This document shows, one piece after another, positions 58,542-64,000 of a DNA stretch of 64,000 nt. The notes below the pieces were generated by a model. The model made no database searches, was not told the DNA's origin, and saw only the letters and a program-made list of their open reading frames with translations. How positions within the stretch are numbered: position 1 is the stretch's first letter; every line of letters starts with the position of its first letter. Origin of the DNA: Helicoverpa zea (Eukaryota; Arthropoda; Insecta; Lepidoptera; Noctuidae). Where the stretch lies: the NCBI RefSeq assembly GCF_022581195.2, contig NC_061469.1:11092501-11156500 (forward strand). The letters are read 5' to 3'. The translations under genes were made by a program, and so were the position numbers.

Positions 58542-58918
58542 TAATTATAAATGCCAAAGTTACTGTATCTGTTTGTCTGTCATGCTTTTATCCTGACACT
58601 ACTAAACCTTGGTAGACAATTTTACTATAGACTGAGAAAATACATAGGTACCTAGGCCACTTTTTAACATGTTGCGAGGTGTAATCCCCACGTGATTCAC
58701 ACGTGAGTAAAACCGCAAGAAACAGCCAGTTATAATGTATTTACATGAAAAACTGCATCACTAACCATACATTTCCAAATGGACGCTTAAAAATATTATC
58801 ATTATCCTAGAACCCAAATACAAGTTAAAACATTGCGCCATTATTCACTAATTGCATCGTGTTCACCCGCCATGTTGGATAGTGGCTAATTATTTAAAAC
58901 TTATACAATTAGAGTAGC

Positions 58919-59322
58919 CACACACGGAAGACTAAACAGTCGGCCGACAGTTGACCCGATAGTTGTTAATCCTGATCTGACCTCTCTCAGGTCGTGTCGG
59001 ATTTTCCGCCCCATCGGGCTGTGAGAGTGAAGGAATAGTGAGTGCACCTGTGTGTGCGCAAATGCTCGTGCACTATAAGAAATATGTATATCCTGCGCAG
59101 TTGGCTGATCTCCTTATATCAAAACAGCCACCGTAGTCGAAATCGGATTTGGACGCCATTATTTATTATTCCGCATTTTTTTATATTAAAATAACATCTT
59201 GATTCCAGTCAAACTTTTCAGTCGGCCTCGGTTAAATCCCTGATCCTGATAAAAATGACTTATGATTACTTATGAGCTCAAACAAACTATCGGCCGACTA
59301 AAAGTTTTCAGTGTGTCAGTAC
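58919..59322. mobile_element. MITE family D (TCGGCCGA type), copy 2, carrying a SINE piece
   Basis: The left end CACACGGAAGACTAAACAGTCGG and the right end CCGACTAAAAGTTTTCAGTGTG are inverted partners. Inside, 'aactatcggccgactaaaag' and 'tcagtcggcctcggttaaat' repeat the same core. The stretch 58973-59153 belongs to SINE family S2, so the MITE has been invaded. Confidence 0.65.
58973..59153 (+). repeat. SINE family S2, 3' fragment inside a MITE
   Basis: CCTGATCTGACCTCTCTCAGG, GTCGTGTCGGATTTTCCGCCC, TGCGCAGTTGGCTGATCTCC and CAGCCACCGTAGTCGAAATCG match, as complement, the body of the SINE at 24200-24605 from the 'gacacgaacggaaagagatc' block toward its tail. The tRNA head is absent. Confidence 0.75.
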
Positions 59323-60560
59323 TCTGACTCCCGGCTTCCCTCGGGAAATTACACTTGGCAACAATCATTAACAATGCCTCACTTTGGCTTATATATTAGT
59401 TGAATTGAAATTTTCGGTAGGCGGTTTTAGTAATATAGTTCCTAATTTTGGACCTAATTTTAGGATGAGTTTGCGGTTTAATAACTAAGTATAAGCTGAT
59501 CCCGAAGGTGATTTTGTGCTTGCTACAGTTAGTCTGTGAATAAACTCATATACAATATACCTACTTCATGTCTCAGAAAGTAATGTTGAAAGTAGTAGTG
59601 GCAACCATTGTCTAAAAAAAATATAGATTAGAATAGGTCTTTATTTCCTTAGAATCTCTTAATTATCTTGTCTTTTTGTGTTTTTATTTATCATGTCTTT
59701 TTTGTGGTGAAGATGGGACAATCAGTCCCACTTTTTGAGTTAAGAAAGGCAAGGTAAAAATTACTGTACCTTCGATCTTACTCAAAATCCCAAACCAACT
59801 TTTACGTACTGAAATATTTTTCACACTTAGATGGAAAACAAAGTTTAGTAACTACGAAACCATGATAGATTAATTTAAACTAATATTATCTAGATATTGT
59901 TTGTTTGCTTGTTAGCGTGCATGTGCTAATGTCAGAAACTACAACTTGATACTATCTTTCAGTTATATCAGTCAACTAAGAAAGCTAAAGGCACTTTATA
60001 ACGCGTAATACGCCAGCATAAGCTATTTGTAAATAAAAAATCGAAGGTCACACTACGATTAACTTCTTGATACGTAGAAGAAAATCTAAAGGACGTGAAT
60101 GATGACGTCATACGTCAGTAATTACTACCAAACTGTATCGTTAGTGGATCGATATTGATTTATAAGGGAAAGTTATCGTGACGTGTTGCTATTGGGTTCG
60201 TTTCTCAATGAAAACGTAAGTGTAATCACTGCTTAGGTAGGTACTTTTATCAATGTGTGTAGAATGAAAGTATTAGGCTTTCACTGCTCAGTTACATACT
60301 TGTGTGGATGTGTATGTAATCAAAAATGATAAAGACTTCACTAAAATATTTCTTTTATAGTGTAGTGTACATAGTATAAAATAAATAAATTAATTAAAAA
60401 AATAATAAAAAAAATGTTTTATCAAAAGAAAAATCTGAATTATAATGTCCGGAGAAACCTACTTCTTGCGTTTGAATAAAAAAAAGCTGTTACTACTCCA
60501 ATGCATGAATTATATTACTAAAAAGATTCATCAATATCAGATTTTGTTATGAAAGAGTTA
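59323..60560. other. AT-rich intergenic DNA, no gene seen
   Basis: No credible open frame or shared repeat. Confidence 0.5.
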
Positions 60561-60567
60561 CAAACCT

Positions 60568-60589
60568 CCACACACACACACACACACAC
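60568..60589. repeat. (CA)n microsatellite, about 11 units
   Basis: CCACACACACACACACACAC: an uninterrupted CA run after AAACCT, likely length-polymorphic. Confidence 0.9.
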
Positions 60590-60835
60590 GCATCATTATT
60601 TGGCGAAAACTGTTATTGTTTGCATAATTTGACAACATTAGCCATAAACTACCTAAATCAAGTGAGGACATTCTCATAATTTCCTACATTAGTTATTAAG
60701 GTAATCTGGCAACCCTAATTTGTATGTAAGAGGTTATTGATGTGCGAAGTTTTAATTATTAATTGGCAAGTGTCGCTAACGGCTGTTCGTGATTCTATAT
60801 CATAGTAGTTAAATATTATGTTGTCTCATGAATGC

Positions 60836-61045
60836 TCTATTGGTATAGTATGAGCAAAGGGCGACTGCTGTGCACGGGGTCTCGGGATCAATTCGAAATC
60901 GCTGTGTGGGTTTTAAGAAACTTTTACATAGGAGTCCAGAGTCTAGAAGTTGGTGGTGATACGCCCGTGCTTTGAAGGGTATGTAACTGTCGGTTCTGTG
61001 CCTGATCTCTCTGGTCTTGTCAGATTGGCGTCCTACTGTACGTAT
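60836..61045 (+). mobile_element. Decayed SINE, family S2
   Basis: 'ctattggtatagtatgagca', CACGGGGTCTCGGGATCAATTC (a degraded B box), AAATCGCTGTGTGGGTTTTA and CTGTGCCTGATCTCTCTGGTC follow the same order as the full-length copy at 24200-24605 read on its coding strand. Many substitutions point to an old insertion. Confidence 0.75.
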
Positions 61046-61819
61046 ATAGACAAAAGCCGTAACATCAAAGCGTTTCTTCTTCTCTCACATAGTATATACA
61101 AACTTAAGAGAACTTTTTATCACAATTGATAATCTTATTATATTAATAGTGGTGCAATTATGATTAAAATCAACTCTTTCAAGAAAATATGCGTTAGCTT
61201 TATTTTCATCAAAAGCAAGTAACTTATTAGATAATTAATTTATCAATTGAGGATCATTCTCAATTAAAAGGGTCAAAGAAAGCCTGGAAAACAAATAACT
61301 TTATAATTTCACTCATTTATAAGTAATCCTTCAAAGTATAAATAAAGTGAAATTATTTTTGCTATTATAAAGTAAAATTACTTACAGTTACTTTTCAAAC
61401 TTTCTTAATATCTTTGAGTAAATATCAAGTATTATGCCGTCGAATTATTCAGACCGGCTTTCCTATCATATCAGGAGAAAAGTATGATCATCATTGTTAT
61501 TAACAGCGCTTTCACACCTAGTAGATTTTCATCATGTTGATCGGTCACACCGCACGGCAAAACATCTTCTTACGAACGTTGTCGTGTATGTGAAAACAAA
61601 CAATTGACGACTACATGTACAAAGAATGACAGTTGAAATGCCGCATCGGGTTTTTTGCCGTTTGGAACGTCGGAAAATCAGCCAGTGTGCAAGCACTTAA
61701 TTACTTAAGACGATTGACTATTCCAAGTCCAGGTTTTCTCACCTTTGAGACGGGCGATGCATATGCAGTTTCTATACGCTTTGAAAGCTACTTATATTTT
61801 AATTTAAAAAAATCACATT
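61046..61819. other. AT-rich intergenic DNA, no gene seen
   Basis: The 63-codon plus frame 61633-61824 runs into the MITE border and has no domain. Confidence 0.5.
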
Positions 61820-61821
61820 TA

Positions 61822-62048
61822 TAGTTCGGCCATTCAGAGAATGCGTTCCTGACACGTCGCGATTGAACTGACGACGTAACTTTGCAATGGCGTTGCAGTT
61901 ACGATAAAAATATTTTTGCTGGTTGTTTACCGTTTTAACAATTGAGGAGCATTAAAACAACATTATTATATCAATAATCAATGAATGTAGTTACGTCGTC
62001 AGTTCAATCGCGACGTGTCAGGAACGCATTCTCTGAATGGCCGAACTA
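61822..62048 (-). mobile_element. Palindromic MITE family E, copy 3 (inverted)
   Basis: It has the same terminal repeats and length (227 bp) as the copy at 48501-48727, with TA at 61820-61821 and 62049-62050. The non-palindromic middle ('tgctcctcaattgttaaaac') is reversed relative to copies 1 and 2. It matches copy 2 better than copy 1 in the CTACATTCATTG segment. Confidence 0.92.
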
Positions 62049-62050
62049 TA

Positions 62051-64000
62051 GTTTTTTTCACTTTACAATTTAATTCAGCATGTTTTCCGATAAAGTGAAA
62101 CAAACATACTTATAACAAAATCACATTGGTAATAGTAGGACATAAATGATAATTCGTTTTTAAATCGCACTTCAAAAGGCTATTAAGTCTTTTTAATTAA
62201 AGAATACTGCTTTAATTAATATTTTTTTTTTACATGTTGAATTTTTTACTGTTGCATATTCATGAAGAACTTGATGTTCTGTAGTTACTTTTCCCGGAAT
62301 ATTTCTGTTTTTATTTTATAGCCGTGCAGTCAAAAAAGGTTAATATGAATTACATCGTATTTTAAATTATTTAAGTAAGTATGAAATTGTTTATTGCATT
62401 ATCATTTTCGTTTTATACGTTGCAGTAGTTGTAAAATTATCATCCCTGAAAAGAAAATAGAAAGCTCTATTTTATAACGAGGCTTTCAAGCTTTAATGTG
62501 TAATATTATTATTGAGGAAAAATAATTCCAAGGCGCCGGCTTCTGTAACCATATAGAACAAAGTATAGTAAACCAGAACTTTTGTAAGCTTTTCGGAGTC
62601 CGTTCCTTTTTAAATGTTATGTTATGTAGGTAAATCTATATAGCCATTATAGCTCTATGATGGATTTATATTATATACCATACCTTAAATTGCGATTGGA
62701 GTTTGAATTTTGACATTAGCTCCTTGTTATAAATTAGGTATGGCAAACAATCTTTCATCGAAAAACAACGACTATATATCGGGCATATCGGCTAGATATA
62801 AGAATCCGCAGTAATTCAAATACTAGTAACTCCATCGGCATAACTAGTATTACAGGAGGCTTAACCCGAGACAATTTGAAGTTGTCCAGCGTCATCTATT
62901 ATGTATATTGCTATTTTCGTCTCAGCCACATTTAGGTAAGTAATTGAAACCGTTAGTTTATGTGACATTGTAGGTGTCTGTGTCTAGTTATTCGCAAACA
63001 TTGAACTAGAAGACCTGTATTTTAACTGTAGCACAGATAAACGAATACTATGGAATATATTGATGAAACAAGAGGTTTTTATCCGTTTGAGCCAACGTAA
63101 AAGAGAGTAGTTTGACTGCCGATTTACCTTTGTTTGTGGCACTATATCTACATCAAACTTAGACCATTTTGATAAATGATACGTCTTTTTATTTGTCTCA
63201 ACACTCGAATTTATAGAAAGCACATAATGACCTAGAACATTATGAAATGAAGGCGTATAAAGAAACAAACTTTTCAGCTTTATAATAAGGGTAATATGCT
63301 GCCGTCTATTTATAAGTAAGTTGCGGTAAGTCTGATTTTGGTAAAAAATTAGTTAGACAAACAGAATGGAAATTTAAAATTGTCCTTTAATTTAATTTTC
63401 TTAGTAAAGAAAAAACTTCTTTAGTCTTGTGATTTCTTAAAACCAAAAATATTAAACAATAGTTTTTACCCTAACCTGCGTCGGAACGTGCGTAAACCAT
63501 TCTTTTAGGAAAGTTTAACTGGGGCAATGGGTTGCCTTGCTTATTACACTGAACACGACACTGCCTTACGTGAAAACCACCCTACCTACAACACCCCCAA
63601 AAATAAAAGGGAAAACGCTATTATTTAAAATACGGCTGAAAGGTCGGTAAAAGAAAAAGTTTTTAAAGAAAAGAGTTTTTTTTTCTTCTTATAGCTTTTT
63701 GTTATATTTGGCTTTTGGTGAAATTGCTTGTATTGTGAGCTTATTTTATGAAATTGTCTGAATAGGCAATGTGGTAAAATTTTAATTAATTGTTAATGTT
63801 AAAAGTGTGGCTTAAGTTTACTCAATTTTTGATGTGACAGTTTATAATTACTCTACCAAAAACACAGATATAATCTGGCATCACAATATGAGTACAAATC
63901 ACATGAATTTTCATATATTTGTACTACAACTATTATTCAGACTCATTTTCTTATCATTTAAAATATATATTTATTTTATTAACTTTCAGAAGCTTTATTG
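62051..64000. other. AT-rich intergenic DNA to the window end, no gene seen
   Basis: The minus frame 62984-63268 (94 codons) shows no domain and no splice context. The remainder is low-complexity A/T-rich sequence with no recognised repeat. Confidence 0.5.

Overview
The window looks like nuclear DNA from a moth or butterfly (Lepidoptera), probably a noctuid-type moth. It is AT-rich, gene-poor and full of interspersed repeats. Several repeats are families I recognise as lepidopteran: tRNA-headed SINEs whose 3' part reads (on one strand) as the 'cccaactatgttggggtcgg' motif, a second tRNA-headed SINE, the 'accggccaagtgcgagtcgg' repeat, a Helitron-like 3' end, and short non-LTR 3' ends. Species-level placement is inference. 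There is no sign of bacterial gene organisation, CRISPR, rRNA or genuine tRNA genes.

Layout. 1-10.5 kb: intergenic DNA with a GC-rich MITE (1929-2329), one copy of the accggcc repeat, a small palindromic MITE, and LINE and SINE remnants. 10.5-13.3 kb: a 5'-truncated GC-rich R1-clade-like LINE with one frameshift, bounded by a 10-bp target-site duplication (TSD). 13.6-14.3 kb: a SINE split by a second repeat, with an outer 14-bp TSD. 14.8-15.1 kb: a minisatellite that reverses orientation at its centre. 16.1-16.5 kb: a second type of GC-rich MITE. 18.8-20.4 kb: a 1.57-kb foldback element with about 560-bp arms and a perfect 8-bp TSD. 21-44 kb: mostly unassigned AT-rich DNA with scattered SINE, MITE, Helitron-like and LINE fragments, and one weak candidate signal-peptide exon. 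44.4-46 kb: a second, frameshifted LINE of a different clade.

The only convincing host gene is on the + strand: three phase-compatible exons (46833-46983, 47307-47414, 47777-48246) encoding the C-terminal 242 residues of a protein with a dense basic, NLS-like stretch and an acidic, Asn-rich tail. Its 5' exons are not identified and probably lie upstream. Its 3' UTR appears to carry a 227-bp palindromic MITE, and near-identical copies of that MITE lie at 58.3 and 61.8 kb. About 2.4 kb past the stop codon is a cluster of four same-orientation TAGATGGCR motifs resembling the core CTCF site. 51-64 kb is intergenic again, with SINE and MITE copies and microsatellites.

The strongest candidates for something undescribed are the foldback element at 18848-20415, the two GC-rich TAA-targeting MITE families, the inverted minisatellite, and the TAGATGGCR cluster. 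All calls come from reading the sequence by eye; no database search was run.
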